The notes: generated by a model from the letters alone, not told the origin. Numbered from the stretch's first letter, positions 21,061 to 32,770 are shown. The stretch: DNA of 64,000 nucleotides from Tridacna crocea (GCA_943736015.1 OX031066.1:5704245-5768244), one strand, 5' to 3'. Numbers and translations are program-made.

Positions 21061-21339
21061 CGAGACATTTAGCAACCTTGCAATTGTGATTGTTAGGTTT
21101 GTATTTCTAGATTGAATATTTATGGAAACTATACCTGCTAAACAAAAACTGAAGCAGTAAGATTTTCAAAGCATTAATTTATGTCCTCTTTGAAATTTCC
21201 TTTTCAGATTTTCTTGCTTCAAATCACATTTTTGTCAAACACTGCTAACACCACTGACAAAAATTTTTTCTTAAATTTGTCTTTCTTCTTTGCCGATTGT
21301 TTGCAAAGCTATCCCCTTACTAAATTGGTCATACATTGT

Positions 21340-21498
21340 TTAACCCATTATCACACAGAAAATTTTCAGACCTACCCAAATTGAAAGCATTTGCAGGCAA
21401 CAATCTTTTAAAGTGACTCACATGGTGCAATTTTGCTTTTCCCACAATGTTTTCAAAAGGCCCGTGTTAAAAGTCATCATTGTATGGTAAAGGGTTAA
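21340..21498 (+). mobile_element. TTAA hairpin MITE, most of hairpin deleted
   Basis: TTAACCCATTATC through GTGACTCACATGGTGCAATT jumps to CTTTTCCCACAATG and ends GGTAAAGGGTTAA. The left stem arm and the tip are missing. Confidence 0.82.
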
Positions 21499-21832
21499 AT
21501 TTGGTGACATTATAAAAATCCGAATAGCTCCCTATAAATGAAGGGCACTGATTATGTGCGGAGTCCCAAAGGTGTTTTTATCAGGTATTAGGTTATATCA
21601 ATAAATTCACACAGGGTAAATTGCCTCTTCAACAGAAAATATGTACCCTAATTGGATCTGATATGGTATATCGTTAGAAAATGACCTAGTTTTTACAGGT
21701 GTCACTGTTGCTTGTTCAAAATATCTCACAAAATGTTGTAGTAGACCAGACTGCACATATAATGCAGTCTCATCATAATCTTTCCTTTTCCTTGAATGTA
21801 CCGTATTGCTATTGTCATAGAAGGTAATAATT

Positions 21833-22028
21833 TTAACTTCTTATCAGACGACAACATTTTACATTTTGTCTACCGGTATAGTGAGATTACTTGCAGATGA
21901 TACATGTATATGAAATGGGTGTATGTGACGGGGATAAAAAGTGTGAGGAAAGGAGAAAATGCAATTTGCCAGCATTTTTTCCTTTGTCCACATTTTTTTC
22001 AAAGTCTCTCTACATAAAAGTTGTTTAA
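21833..22028 (+). mobile_element. TTAA hairpin MITE, degraded
   Basis: TTAACTTCTTATCAGACGAC to a right end joined at the TTAA of the next copy (22025). Confidence 0.72.
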
Positions 22029-22252
22029 CTCATTACCAAACGACAAAATTTTAGACTGGTCCGAATTGAAAGCATTTGCAGATGACAAAATAAACATAAC
22101 TCAAAAATTTAAGTTTGTTTCCAGCAGGGTAGAAAACGTTGTGGAGAAAGGAGAAAATACTGGTTACTAACATTTTCTCCTTTTCCTAAACTGTTTTCAA
22201 AGGCTTCTATCTCAGGGCCGTAAAAACCAGGGACTGTTTGGTAAAGAGTCAA
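22025..22252 (+). mobile_element. TTAA hairpin MITE, A4, intact
   Basis: A4 mark GTTTCCAGCAGGGTAG. Tip changed to CTGGTTACTAAC; right TTAA mutated (GAGTCAAA). Confidence 0.9.
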
Positions 22253-22426
22253 ATAAGGTATCATTTACTGTAAGGTTAAGGTATTAAGTAGATGACTCAA
22301 TTATTCAAACATGAACAAGCCACAAGTCCCCTCGGTTTACAGAATGATGGAAGACTTTCTAAACCATTCCTAACTTGGTCAACAGTGTGCATCTCATTCA
22401 AAACACATGATAGTATTACATCTCTT

Positions 22427-22972
22427 TTGAAGATAGCCCTTCAGATTTTTGGATGAAAATTTAACAAAAATGCAAAAAAATTCATCCTTATACTCCCAAA
22501 GCCTTTTATTTTCATTCATATATCCCCAGTAGTCAAAAACCTTCGGACAACAAAAGAAATTAGAGATGTACTACGACCTTGGTCAAAACATGGTCTATTT
22601 TTACATGAGCAACTTGCTCATTTTCATACAGGAAATACGCAGAGGAAGTTTCAAGTATAGCGTACAAAGAAGACATTGTGGAAAATAATTACATGTTTGT
22701 TATGTAATGGAATTTAAGCATCTTTAGTCATGTGCCAGTCACTCAACATTCCTGCAATGCTTTTTAATTTCTCACAGGGTGCAAAATCTAAAAATACCCT
22801 AAGAAGCTACAAAGCCTAAATTTAAGGGAACACCATCAACAATTTTTTTTTTATAATTTTATGATTCTTAATTATTGATGATTTGTATTAATTTTTCATA
22901 TAAATTTCAGTGATACATAATTATATACTTTTAATTTGGTGAGATGTGAAAAATCTAACTACCCACCTTTAA
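22427..22972 (-). mobile_element. Repeat family E, copy 3, about 546 bp
   Basis: Collinear with copy 1 reversed: ATAGCCCTTCAG at the left, TACCCACCTTTAA at the right. Length matches copy 1 within a base or so. Left TTAA mutated to TTGA. Confidence 0.88.
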
Positions 22973-23125
22973 AGTCAGATTTTTAATCCATTCAAGGAAT
23001 GGTGCAAAAGGGAACTGCCATCAAATGGCTTTTTTCCCAGAACTGAGAAATATTGGCTGGTTCCAGTATTTTAGCAGCCGAAATCAAGCAGTGGTAACTG
23101 AAAATTTGTATCTAGACTGGACCTG

Positions 23126-23322
23126 TATTCACCTGTTCCATTCTTAAGAACACATTTGGTCTTATTCTTCAGAATGTCATCATTGTGAAAGTAACAGAAC
23201 TTCTGATTGGCTAAACCATATGGTTTAGCCAATCAGAAGTTCTGTTACTTTCACTGTCAGAAAATCTTGAAAAGTAAGACAGAGAACGTTAATTCTTAGG
23301 AATGGTTGGTAAATATGAATTC
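23126..23322. repeat. Foldback element with perfect 70-bp core palindrome
   Basis: Core 23185-23254 is perfectly self-complementary with no loop: GTGAAAGTAACAGAACTTCT ... centre ACCATATGGT. The outer ends, CCATTCTTAAGAAC and TTCTTAGGAATGG, are inverted too. Long perfect palindromes are unstable, so this is probably young. Confidence 0.93.
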
Positions 23323-23580
23323 TGATCCATGAAAGGTTTAGGGACTGCTGAAAGCTAACAACAACTGCTTTAGTTTTTCCTCCAGTCACTTACACCCATT
23401 CCACGATTTTGGGAACCATTTACAGTTGGAAATGTTGAAAAAATGATGTCATCGGAATGCAAAATATCTATCATTTCCAGAAATTATAACATGTCAGTAG
23501 ACTAATTCTAATTTATTCCCTGCCAACTATGAACCGTCAAAGAAATATATGATATTGAATTTGCGCGGTAGATTTCCTAG
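23323..23580. other. No recognisable feature
   Basis: AT-rich stretch between the foldback and the motif-rich region; it may belong to the latter, whose left limit is not known. Confidence 0.4.
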
Positions 23581-25757
23581 TAACGGAGGTTAAATATGTA
23601 AGAATACTGCGTTGGTTAGCCTCCTATCACTCCAAGGACAATTTATGGACATTCCGCAAAAAGCACTGAAATATACAATCATTTTGCCATATTTTGAAAC
23701 ACAAAAGCCACTGAAAATATCAAAATTCAGTCAGGGCAGACAGAAATGAAAATATCCGTTTTTGCCAACCAAATGGTTTAAAAAAACGTGCAAGACTGCG
23801 TTTCTCACAAAAGACATAATAACATAATAAATTGTCTACCATTACTTTTTCCAGCAAGATATCAGTATAAACTTTCAGGAGTAATACAAAAACAGGTGCC
23901 AGTTATAGATGTATTTGCATCATATTATGATAAGAGAAGATTACAAAAAGTAACGGAAGTTAACATATGTGTTAACTAGTACACTTTACGTCTAAGAGAA
24001 AGATAATAACTCATTGTTCCAAGTCAGAAATGACACTGAAACAATGTATTATTACATTTGCAACGAAAATAATTGCTTTAGCTATTTATGTTACTACCGT
24101 CATTGGTGTTTGAATAGTAAAAACTAAAAACATTCTTAGAGAGCCTGGATCTATCACGATTCTTACACAGTGCGATGCATATTATGCAATGCAACATACT
24201 GTATCAATGAATGCAGGGATTTGGAATTGCTGAAGCATTGGTTTACTGTCTAAAACCAAACTACAATCAAATATATAGAGATTTTCGGAAATTCTAGTCA
24301 GGTAACGGTAGTTAATTAAATAACGCAAATGTTTACTACTGCGTTTTCAACAACAAAGTTAATGATTATGTCTTATGAAAGATCTTCATTTGTGGTCATA
24401 TCTAGACCGCAAAACTAGTGTGTGAAATCCATTTCCACCATCCTTTTTTCTACTGTATAACACTCTTGAAAACACCAAATACAACTGCAAAAAGGTCCAG
24501 ATCCTACAAAAATCTCATGAAATTCCGACATTCTTTTTTCTTCTTTTCGCGATATCTTTTCAGTATTTTCTGTATTTCAGCCCTTGATAACGGCATTCTG
24601 TAATGGAATAAACATATATATATATTGTATTTCGTTATAAAATCTAGCAAATAAGAACCTGAAGCCGAAGTTAAATTCTAATTAATCTAATTAACTTCCG
24701 TTACAGGATAAAGATGTAATAGTTCACCCAAACTGTATGTACATATTAGTACTCAGTCGTATGTTGTGTCAGCAAAACAACTGCTAGCATGTTTCTGTAG
24801 TGTTTGTATTGAAGTGGTGCCTCTGGGCGTAAATATAATACTTTTGGTGATTTCATTTAACTTCCTTTACCTACTCTATGAAAAAGCCAATTTACAATAC
24901 TTTATTTCACGATTTGGCTCTTAATCATTGGCTATAGACTTGCATCTATCACAAACTATTTCAACATCCTTTATAATGTGAAATACGATGGACTACACTA
25001 TACTTTTTTGTTTTCATTCGATATACGTTTAACTTCCGTTACATTTTATTTCTTATATCAGAACCAACAATATTCAGATGACTGTGTACCTGCACACACT
25101 TTAAAAGGCTGCACATGAACCAAGAAACTACGCATCAATAAATGACGATTCAACTTTGTTCAATAACATAATTATCAGATGCAATATAGGGTAAATCTGG
25201 AAGAAAAACACTCACCTTTGTTTCGATCATGCGGTCACTTCTAAAAACAGCAAAAAAAGAAATATTCTGACTCGTAATCTATGACGCAGACTACCGGTAT
25301 ACATTGTTGATGTCAATGGTGTACATTATGATAACTCAAATCGTAAAAACAATGCGGGGTGTAGCAAAGCATTGATTTTGTAACGGAGGTTAACAATCAC
25401 GGAAGTTAAAGATTTTGTTTATTCTGGACACTTTTAGTCAGATTTATGATAATCCTACCAAAGGAAGCGCTTGTGCTGTCTACATGGGACCTTGGCCTGT
25501 ATGAAAATTCAATCAGGATACGAATAAACAGTCAGAAATTCTGTTTAAAGTAATCACGGAAGTTAAATAAGATTTTACAAATTTAGCACCCAAGCCATAC
25601 CTGATGCACTCAATGTTTTTTCTTTAACTATAACAGGCAAACGTGTTTTCTAAACTTCAGATAACATGTAGAGGTTATTTATGAATTACTCAAGTTTTAC
25701 AGAAACACATCATTTACTCCATATTTCACCTCAAACACAGCAGTCACGGAGGTTATA
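23581..25757. repeat. Region with 11 scattered GTAACGGAAGTTAA-like motifs
   Basis: Motif positions: 23581, 23951, 24302, 24665 (partial), 25380, 25397, 25553, 25743 forward; 24691, 24857, 25029 reversed. Best form TAACGGAAGTTAA; variants have GGAGG, GGTAG or TCACGG. Between motifs the sequence is AT-rich, non-coding and unlike other repeats here. No MITE lies between 22252 and 26657. It looks like one inserted element or a cluster of protein-binding sites; limits and class unknown. Confidence 0.6.
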
Positions 25758-26656
25758 GCAATTTGAGCGACAATCGATAATTGTGCCAGAATTATTCAAA
25801 ATGTAAGATTTCACAATAAATGACCATTAAAATGAAATTTAAAACATATGATCAACGTATGGCATCGATACTCTCTTCCTAGTTTCACAACTGCTTACTG
25901 TAATTTACCATTGCTGATAACACCTGTTTCAGCGACATAGGGAAAAAGCGGTTTTTCGTACATCTAAGGCCATATAATTTCACTGTCAGGGAATCTAAGT
26001 ATTGTAAATTAGTTTAAATAAATAGTAGATCATATGCCTTATATAAAACATTGAAAGTGACCGTCTTTAACGAAGCCTGTTATTCGAAATATGACTAAGA
26101 CAACTGAAAATGCAACTGGTACCCAAAAAGTTGGAATGACTGTTAATGCAAGAACATGTTTGCCAGGCACTTTTCATTTGCTATAGATCTGTCACCTGAC
26201 AACCACGACCAGATGGCTATATGGTATTCTCCTCTACAAAATTGTTTTGGTCTCATCAATTTTGTGAGGTTATCTTCCTGGTTTCAGTTGGTATCCAGAA
26301 TGGCTCAGCATGATGCACAGATACCAGTCAGCAGCTGTTTTTACATAGGTCTTCTCACATTATTTTATCAAAGATATCAAGATGTCTACAGGGTTTGTGA
26401 ATCATGTTAAAATTTGCATGCCATAATTTCAATTTTGCATCAGTCTAAACACAATATACGACTTGACACTTTGTATTTATGCGAGCAACCAGGAAATTAT
26501 ATAATTTCAAAAGAGCTTGGTTTGTGTTGGACAAACAATGCAATCATTGTTAATCAAATTAATTTATTGCTTTAGTAGGATACATATTTGAAAAACCAAA
26601 AAAAAGTTTAGGGGGCATGAAAATACAAATTATAAGGTGATACCAAGTGCTATGAA
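25758..26656. other. No recognisable feature; one orphan open frame
   Basis: An 84-codon frame at 26156-26410 (+), with Trp and Cys residues unlike the surrounding repeats, matches no family I recognise and has no clear splice signals. Confidence 0.35.
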
Positions 26657-26848
26657 GTCTTTACCAAATGACCCGACTTTGGATGCAACGAAATTGACAG
26701 TATTTGCCCAAGACATCTTAGATGTACCTCAAGTGATGATTTCTGTGTGAGATAGGTTACAAAACTGAGGGAAACCAGTAGTTTCTTTTTTTCCCACAAT
26801 GTTTTTGAAAGCTTTGATTTTCAGGGTGATAAAACTCAGGATTGGCTG
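26657..26848 (+). mobile_element. TTAA hairpin MITE, degraded
   Basis: CTTTACCAAATGACCCGAC, GACAGTATTTGCCC and GATTTTCAGGGTGATAAAAC in order; stem broken. Confidence 0.65.
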
Positions 26849-26849
26849 G

Positions 26850-26994
26850 CTCGTAACGAGCATTTTCTCCTTTTCCCACCAAGTTTTCTACTCTATCAAA
26901 AAGTGAATGTGTCATTTGAGCCACTATGAAGTTATCATCTGCAATGCTTTCAATTTGGATAGGTAAAAAATTCTGACATTTGGTTAAGGGTTAA
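26850..26994 (-). mobile_element. TTAA hairpin MITE, A3/C-like half copy
   Basis: Starts at CGTAACGAGCATTTTCTCC (half of a C-type tip) and runs to GGTTAAGGGTTAA with the A3 mark CATTTGAGCCAC. Confidence 0.75.
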
Positions 26995-26998
26995 CCCT

Positions 26999-27227
26999 TT
27001 AACCCATTACCACACAATCCCTACTTTTGACGCCCCTGAGAGAGAAGCCTTTAGAAAACATTGTGGGAAAAGAAGAAAATGCTGGTAACCAGCATTTTTT
27101 CCTTTTCCCACAATGTTTTCTACCCTTCACAAAACACATTTCAAATTTTCAGTTACTTTTATTTTGTCGTCTGCAAATGCTTTCAATCTGGACCAGTCTA
27201 AAATATTGTCGTTTGGAAATGGGTTAA
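26999..27227 (-). mobile_element. TTAA hairpin MITE, A1, intact
   Basis: TTAACCCATTACC to GGAAATGGGTTAA; shares the right TTAA (27224-27227) with the next copy. Confidence 0.93.
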
Positions 27228-27448
27228 CAGACAATAACATTTTATACTAGTCCAAATTGAAAGCATTTGCAGATAACAAAATAAATGTGAATTATTTAAA
27301 AACTAGAATTTGATTAGGAAAGATTAGAAAACATTGTGGGAAAAGGAGAAAATGCTGGTAACCAGCATTTTTTCCTTTTCCCCACAATGTTTTCAAAGGC
27401 TTTCTTTTTCAGGGTCGTTAAAAGTCGGGATTGTGTTGTAAAGAGTCA
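27224..27448 (+). mobile_element. TTAA hairpin MITE, A
   Basis: TTAACAGACAATAAC has lost part of the terminal repeat; the hairpin is nearly perfect. Right end GTAAAGAGTCAAA. Confidence 0.87.
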
Positions 27449-27529
27449 AACAGATAAGTGCTATCTTTCCTGTTCAAAAATCCATCACCAAACAGTTCAG
27501 GGTTTATTTATCCTGAAGAAGAAATCTTT

Positions 27530-27744
27530 TTAACTCTTTTTCGAACAACCCCGGGCTTTCACGAACCAAGGAAAGAAGACTTTTGAAAACATTGTGGGAA
27601 AAGAAGAAAATACTGGTAACCAGCATTTTCTCCTTTTCCCACAAGGTTTTCTATCCTTTCACCATTTGAGCCATGCTGAAATTGTCGTCTGCAAATGTTT
27701 TCAATTGGACAAGACTAAAATTTTGTCATCTGGTAAAGCGTTAA
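27530..27744 (-). mobile_element. TTAA hairpin MITE, A3
   Basis: TTAACTCTTTTTCG to GGTAAAGCGTTAA with CACCATTTGAGCCATGCTG. Confidence 0.9.
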
Positions 27745-27756
27745 AGGAACTGGGAT

Positions 27757-27982
27757 TGAGCTCTTTACCAAAAAACAATAATGAAGATGGGTCCCATTTA
27801 AAAGCAGTTGCAGACAACGAAATTGAAATGGCACAAATGATGGGACTTGTATCAGATAGTCTAGAAAATATTGTGGAGTAAGGAGAAAATGAAGGTTTCC
27901 AGAATTTATCCTTTTTCCACATTGTTTTCAAAAGGCCTAGTTCTCAGGGTTGTTGGAATTCGGTATGTGTGGCAAAGGTTTG
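27757..27982 (+). mobile_element. TTAA hairpin MITE, A3-like, diverged
   Basis: CTCTTTACCAAAAAAC, GGCACAAATGATGGGACTTG and GTGGAGTAAGGAG; stem imperfect. Confidence 0.75.
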
Positions 27983-28704
27983 ATATAATACAATGGACAT
28001 TCTGGGCAGCAAAAAGCTGCAGCTGTAATGATTGACTGCTCTTGACACATGTATATTCCACATTATAACTGACAAAGCTGAAACTGATTCATACTTTGAA
28101 TCATTGGAATAATGTCCATTTGGAAAGAATACAAATTTTAGTTTACATGCAAGTTTGCCCAAGGTACGTTTATAAATGTTCTACCTCAATAAGATATTCT
28201 TCATTATCTCCGGCTAGATGGCATTCTACAAATACACATCTATCTAATTTGGGCATTCTGGGTACAGAGCTGGATCATTTTTCTACGCAATTAACAACCA
28301 TTACTTTGAATTTAAAACTGAAATAAATGTACACTTACTCAATAAAACCCTACCTAGTGTGACTCATTCAGCTATGGTCAGCTTATAGTTTACAGAAATC
28401 TGGAGCTAAAACAAGCCTGAAATCTCCTCAAATGTATTGAAAATAGCCATTTTCTTCACTGCTACTTGAATAGCACCTATTATTTCAATCCCACCAACAG
28501 ACAGGTGGGATCTTTGAAGAATGTAACATCCACAGACATCATATTCTTCCCACTACTAGGAGGTTGAGTTTATAAATTTGGCACTGAAAGAGGTAACACC
28601 AGGGTATCAGCAGAACTTGACCATTATCAGTTTAGCACAGAGCTGTCACAGATTGTTCACAGGATGGTACTGTGACCCATTTCTACTTGACTGATAATCA
28701 ATGA
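27983..28704. other. No gene recognised
   Basis: AT-rich single-copy-like sequence within the START intron. A 76-codon frame at 28096-28326 has no recognisable domain. Confidence 0.4.
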
Positions 28705-28932
28705 TTAACCCATTACCACACAATCCCTACTTTTGACGCCCCTGAGAAAGAAGCCTTTTGAAAACACTGTAGGAAAAGGAGAAAATGCTGGTAACCAGCA
28801 TTTTCTCCTTTTCCCACAGTGTTTTCTAACCTTTCCAGAACAAATTTCCATTTTACAGTCACCTTTATTTTGTCGTCTGCAAATGCTTTCAATTTGGACC
28901 AGTTAAATTTTTCTCGCGTGGTAATGGGTTAA
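28705..28932 (-). mobile_element. TTAA hairpin MITE, A1, C/G stem allele
   Basis: CACTGTAGG and CCCACAGTG on the two arms; both ends carry TTAA. Confidence 0.92.
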
Positions 28933-28988
28933 ATCAATGTTAGGTTTTGAACTTTCCTAATTATTAACAGACAATCAAGCAATAATTA

Positions 28989-30410
28989 TTATACGCCCGA
29001 AGGGTCGTATTATGTTATAGCCCCGGTCGTCCGTCCGTCCGTCAGTCCGTCCGTTAGCAATTTCTTGTGTGCGCAACTCCTCTTACAGTTTTCATCGGAA
29101 TTATTTGAAACTTGCCACAATGAATCTCCATGATGTCTAGTTGTGCACCTGGGTCTTAGAATTTTGATCGCAGTTTCCGTTCCAAAATTATCTGCCCTTG
29201 ATTTCTGAAATAACCAACTTTTCACTTTGAATTTTTGTTCAGGCCATAACTTCCAATTACCATAAAAGGTATTAAATTGAAACTACATACACTGATAGAA
29301 CACATTATGGAGAAGTGCAGTGCACATGAAACATAACTCTGCCACTTTTATTTTTTGAGTTATTGCCCTTTGTTAATTTTCAGTTTGAATTTTTGTCCAA
29401 GCCATAACTTCATAACTATAAAAGCTAATAACTTTGAACTTCATACACTGATAGAACACATTATGCAGAAGTGCAGTGCACATATACCATAACTCTGCCA
29501 CTTTTATTTTTTGAGTTACAGCCCTTTGTTAATTTTTAGTTTGAATTTTTGTCCAGGCCACAACTTCGAAACTATAAAACCTATTAACTTTCAACTTCAT
29601 ACACTGATAGATAACATTGTGGAGAAGTGCATCGCACAATTGAACCATAACTCTGCCACTTTTATTTTTTGAGTTACTGCCCTTTGTTAATTTTCAGTTT
29701 GAATTTTTTTCCAGGCCATAACTTCCAAACTATAAAAGCTAATAACTTGCAACCTCATATAGTGATAGAACACTTTATGGAGAAGCGCATTGCACATGAA
29801 CCATAACTCTGCGACCTTTATTTTTTTTAGTTTTTGCCCTTTGTTAATTTTCAGTTTGAATTTTTGTCCAGGCCATAACTTCCAAACTAAAAAAGCTAAT
29901 AACTTGCAACTTCATACACTGATAGAACACATTATGGAGAAGTGCAGTGCACATGAACCATAACTCTGTGACTTTTATTTTTTTATTTATTGCCCTTTGT
30001 TAATTTTCAGTTTGAATTTTTGTCCAGGCCATAACTCCCAAACTTTAAAACCTATCATCTTGAAACTTCAAAGACTTATAGAACACATTATAAAGAAGTG
30101 CACTGCACAAGAACCATAACTCTGCCATCCTTCTTTTTTAGTTATTGCCCTTTGTTAGTTTTCTCTTTGAATTTTCGTCTGGGCCATAATTTCTAAAATA
30201 TAAAAGCTATGATCTTGAATCTTTCAAAACTGATAGAACACCTTGTGGAGAACAGCAATTTACAAAATTTGTAACTGTGCCACCCTTTGTTTTTTTTAGC
30301 TTTTGCCCTTTAATATTTTTCACATATCATGGAGATTAACTACTCTTCATTCATGGCCCTTCCGTCATTTCAACTCATTTCACTGACAAGCCCCTTCGGG
30401 CGTATATGCG
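28989..30410. mobile_element. Element with TATACGCCCGAAGGG ends enclosing a tandem array
   Basis: Left end TTATACGCCCGAAGGGTCG and right end CCCCTTCGGGCGTATATG are inverse copies (core CGCCCGAAGGG). Next to the left end is a GTCC run (CCGTCCGTCCGTCCGTCAG). The interior is mostly the 157-bp array. No transposase frame. Non-autonomous; class not assigned. Confidence 0.82.
29229..30330 (+). repeat. Tandem array, seven units of 155-158 bp
   Basis: Units start with GAATTTTTGTCCAGGCCATA at about 29229, 29387, 29543, 29701, 29858, 30013 and 30169. Each holds CTGATAGAACACATTATGG, GTGCACATGAACCATAACTC and TTATTGCCCTTTGTTAATTT. Outer units are more diverged than inner ones. The unit is close to nucleosome length. 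Confidence 0.95.
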
Positions 30411-30714
30411 CCGCTTTGCGAAGCTCTTGTTTTTCTTCTGCTGCAGAGTTTTTTGAGAGCTTTTGTAATAGGATCAAATTACTGTTACAAGCCAGGGATA
30501 TTATAGCCAGGAACATAGCAAAGACCAGCCCCATGACCAAGCCATGCAAATTGGGCGATTTCATTTGAATTGTAAATTTCTTCCATTTTCATGATAAAAA
30601 CACACTTGTTGAAGTGACTCTCAGCTTGAAGCTGCCAGCATTTACTTAGTCCTTTTCCCAAAATGTCTTTCGCATCATTTTGAAACAAACGTCCGCCTTA
30701 CATTTAACTTTGAA

Positions 30715-30941
30715 TTAACCCTTTACCAAACAATCCCTGGTTTTAACTCCCTAAGATAGAGGCATTTTGAAAACATGGTGGGAAAAGGAGACAATACTGG
30801 TAACCAGCATTGTCTCCTTTTCCCACAATGTTTTCTACCTCATTAGAAACATTTTCAATTTTTGAGTTACATTTATTTTGTCGTCTGCAAGTGCTTTGAA
30901 TTTGGACCAGTCTAAAATTTCGTCTTTTGGGAAAGGGTTAA
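30715..30941 (-). mobile_element. TTAA hairpin MITE, A4, private change in both stem arms
   Basis: Left arm GGAGACAATACTGG and right arm CAGCATTGTCTCC share the unusual AGAC/GTCT pair where other copies have AGAA/TTCT. Confidence 0.93.
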
Positions 30942-31125
30942 ACAATTCTCTGAATTAGAGCTTGAAGGAAAGGACTTTTGAAAACAAGCACATGGTAACT
31001 AGCATTTTCTCGTTTTTCAAAGTGTTTTCAACCTGTTTAGAGACATGTTCCATAAATTGAACCATTTTTCATTCATCAACTGTAAGTATTTTTAACATGT
31101 ACAAGTCCTTGAGTTTATTGCTTAC
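30938..31125 (-). mobile_element. TTAA hairpin MITE, degraded
   Basis: GGACTTTTGAAAACAAG, GGTAACTAGCATTTTCTC and TTTAACATGTACAAG in order. Confidence 0.6.
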
Positions 31126-31132
31126 TACGATG

Positions 31133-31338
31133 ACTTTATCACCCGACAAAAATGAAAAATTGTCCAAATTGAAAGCATTTGCAGGCTACAAATGATGTAA
31201 TTATAACTTGATACTGGGTAGAAGTCATTGTGAGAAAAGGAGATGATGCTGGTTCCCTGCATTTTCTCCTTTGCCAGCCATGTTTTCAAAAGGCATCTTT
31301 CTCAGAGATATTAAAGAAATTCACGAACTGTGTGGTAA
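31133..31338 (+). mobile_element. TTAA hairpin MITE, diverged
   Basis: TTTATCACCCGACAAAAATG to GAACTGTGTGGTAATTTT; tip changed to GCTGGTTCCCTGC. Confidence 0.75.
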
Positions 31339-31715
31339 TTTTGAGCTACCGGTATACAATTCATTGTTGTGTCATTCATTCTAGTTTGTGGTTTGATAAC
31401 GTCCAAATCATTTCTGTCATGCCGGTGAAAGGCAAGTTGAATGCATCTACAAAAATTATCAACTAAGGTCAGCCAGTGCAAACCACACACGCTGATACAG
31501 TTCAAAACTTTTCGAAGCTTGTAATTTTTTATTTATCTATGCACCATTCTACATCGCGATTTAGAAGTTTTTTTTAGAAAAAATTGATACCTGCTAAAAG
31601 ATAGCTTGCATAGTATAGTTAATAATTTGAAGATGCTTATATTCTGCTATTCCCAGAGTGCATTTCATATAATTTGTCAGTCTAATCCTCCAGTTGGGAA
31701 AGTATTCATGCATGT
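31339..31715. other. No recognisable feature
   Basis: AT-rich intronic sequence, nothing repeated within the window that I can see. Confidence 0.4.
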
Positions 31716-31945
31716 TCAACTCTGTACCATACAATCCCAACTTTTAACAACCCTAAGAAAGAAAGCTTTTGAAAACATTGTGGGAAAAGAAGAAAATGCT
31801 GGTAACCAGCATTTTCTTCTTTTCCCACCATGTTTTCTACCCTTTTGAAAACAATGTTCAACTTTCAAGTCACATATTTTTTTGTCGCCTGCAAATGCTT
31901 TTGATTTAGGCCTTGCTAAAGTTTTGTTATTTGGCAAAGAGTTAA
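31716..31945 (-). mobile_element. TTAA hairpin MITE, A, private change in both stem arms
   Basis: GGGAAAAGAAGAAAATGC and GCATTTTCTTCTTTTCCC: the usual GGAG/CTCC is GAAG/CTTC on both arms. Left TTAA is TTCA; right end GTTAA. Confidence 0.92.
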
Positions 31946-32221
31946 TTCAAAAGTGTCATGAGTTTGCAGTGGGTATTTTATATTGTAGAAATCAAATCAG
32001 CCTGCATGACGAACTCTTTGGTGTTTTTTAAATGCTGTAATATTATAAAGGCTGCACCTGACTGAGTACATGTACTTTATCCATTTCCTTTTCAGACTTG
32101 AGTCACTAAATCATCCCATGAAATAAACAATTTCCTGATAAATCTTTTAGATGCTAGATATAAGTATCTAGATCTACAAACTTGGCACCTTTCAATGGAT
32201 AAAAGTACTATGAATCAAAAC

Positions 32222-32449
32222 TTAACCCTTTCCCAACGACAAACTTTTGGGCTAGACCAAATTGAAAGCATTTGCAGACGACTATTCAACTCTTGCTGAA
32301 AAGATGATTTCTGTCTATGATCGGCTAGAAAACATTGTGGGAAAAGGAGAAAATGCTGGTTACCAGCATTTTCTCCTTTTCCCACAATGTTTTCAAAAGG
32401 CTACTATTCCAGAACCGTAAAATCCAGGTATTGTTTGGGAAAGGGTTAA
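32222..32449 (+). mobile_element. TTAA hairpin MITE, A2, intact
   Basis: Long arm CTTGCTGAAAAGATGATTTC and TGTCTATGATCGG; perfect hairpin; ends TTAACCCTTTCCC and GGGAAAGGGTTAA. Confidence 0.94.
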
Positions 32450-32462
32450 ATAAATTTTTATC

Positions 32463-32683
32463 TTAACCCTTTTCCAAAAAATCCCTGGTTTATACGACCC
32501 TCCAAAAGAAGCCGTCTGAAAACATTTTCGTAAAAGGAGAAAATGCTGGTAACCAGCATTTTCGTATTGTTTCATGATGTTTTCCTTCCCTTCCCTAAAC
32601 AAATATCAGGTTTTGAGTCACATTTATTTTGTCCTCTGCAAATGCTTTCAATTTTGACTTGTCCATAATTATGTGGTTTGGTT
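32463..32683 (-). mobile_element. TTAA hairpin MITE, A4-like; part of a duplicated block
   Basis: The right half (from CATGATGTTTTCC) plus the following GGTTGGTGCCAACACTAGCA is repeated at 35578-35790. The right stem arm is altered (CATTTTCGTATTG). Confidence 0.85.
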
Positions 32684-32770
32684 GGTGCCAACACTAGCAG
32701 ATGTTACAGATTAAAGATCAGACTGTACCTTCTGTGCAATACTAGCTTGATCTTTGTGCTGCCTTTTGCA
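32684..32770 (+). repeat. GATCAGACTGCA hairpin repeat, duplicated block copy 1
   Basis: GTGCCAACACTAGCAGATGT, AAAGATCAGACTGTACC and CTGTGCAATACTAGC; near-identical text at 35710-35790. Confidence 0.8.

Noticed and set aside
26156-26410. 84-codon open frame
   Set aside because: Unlike the repeats but without domain, splice signals or homologue known to me; kept only as a note.
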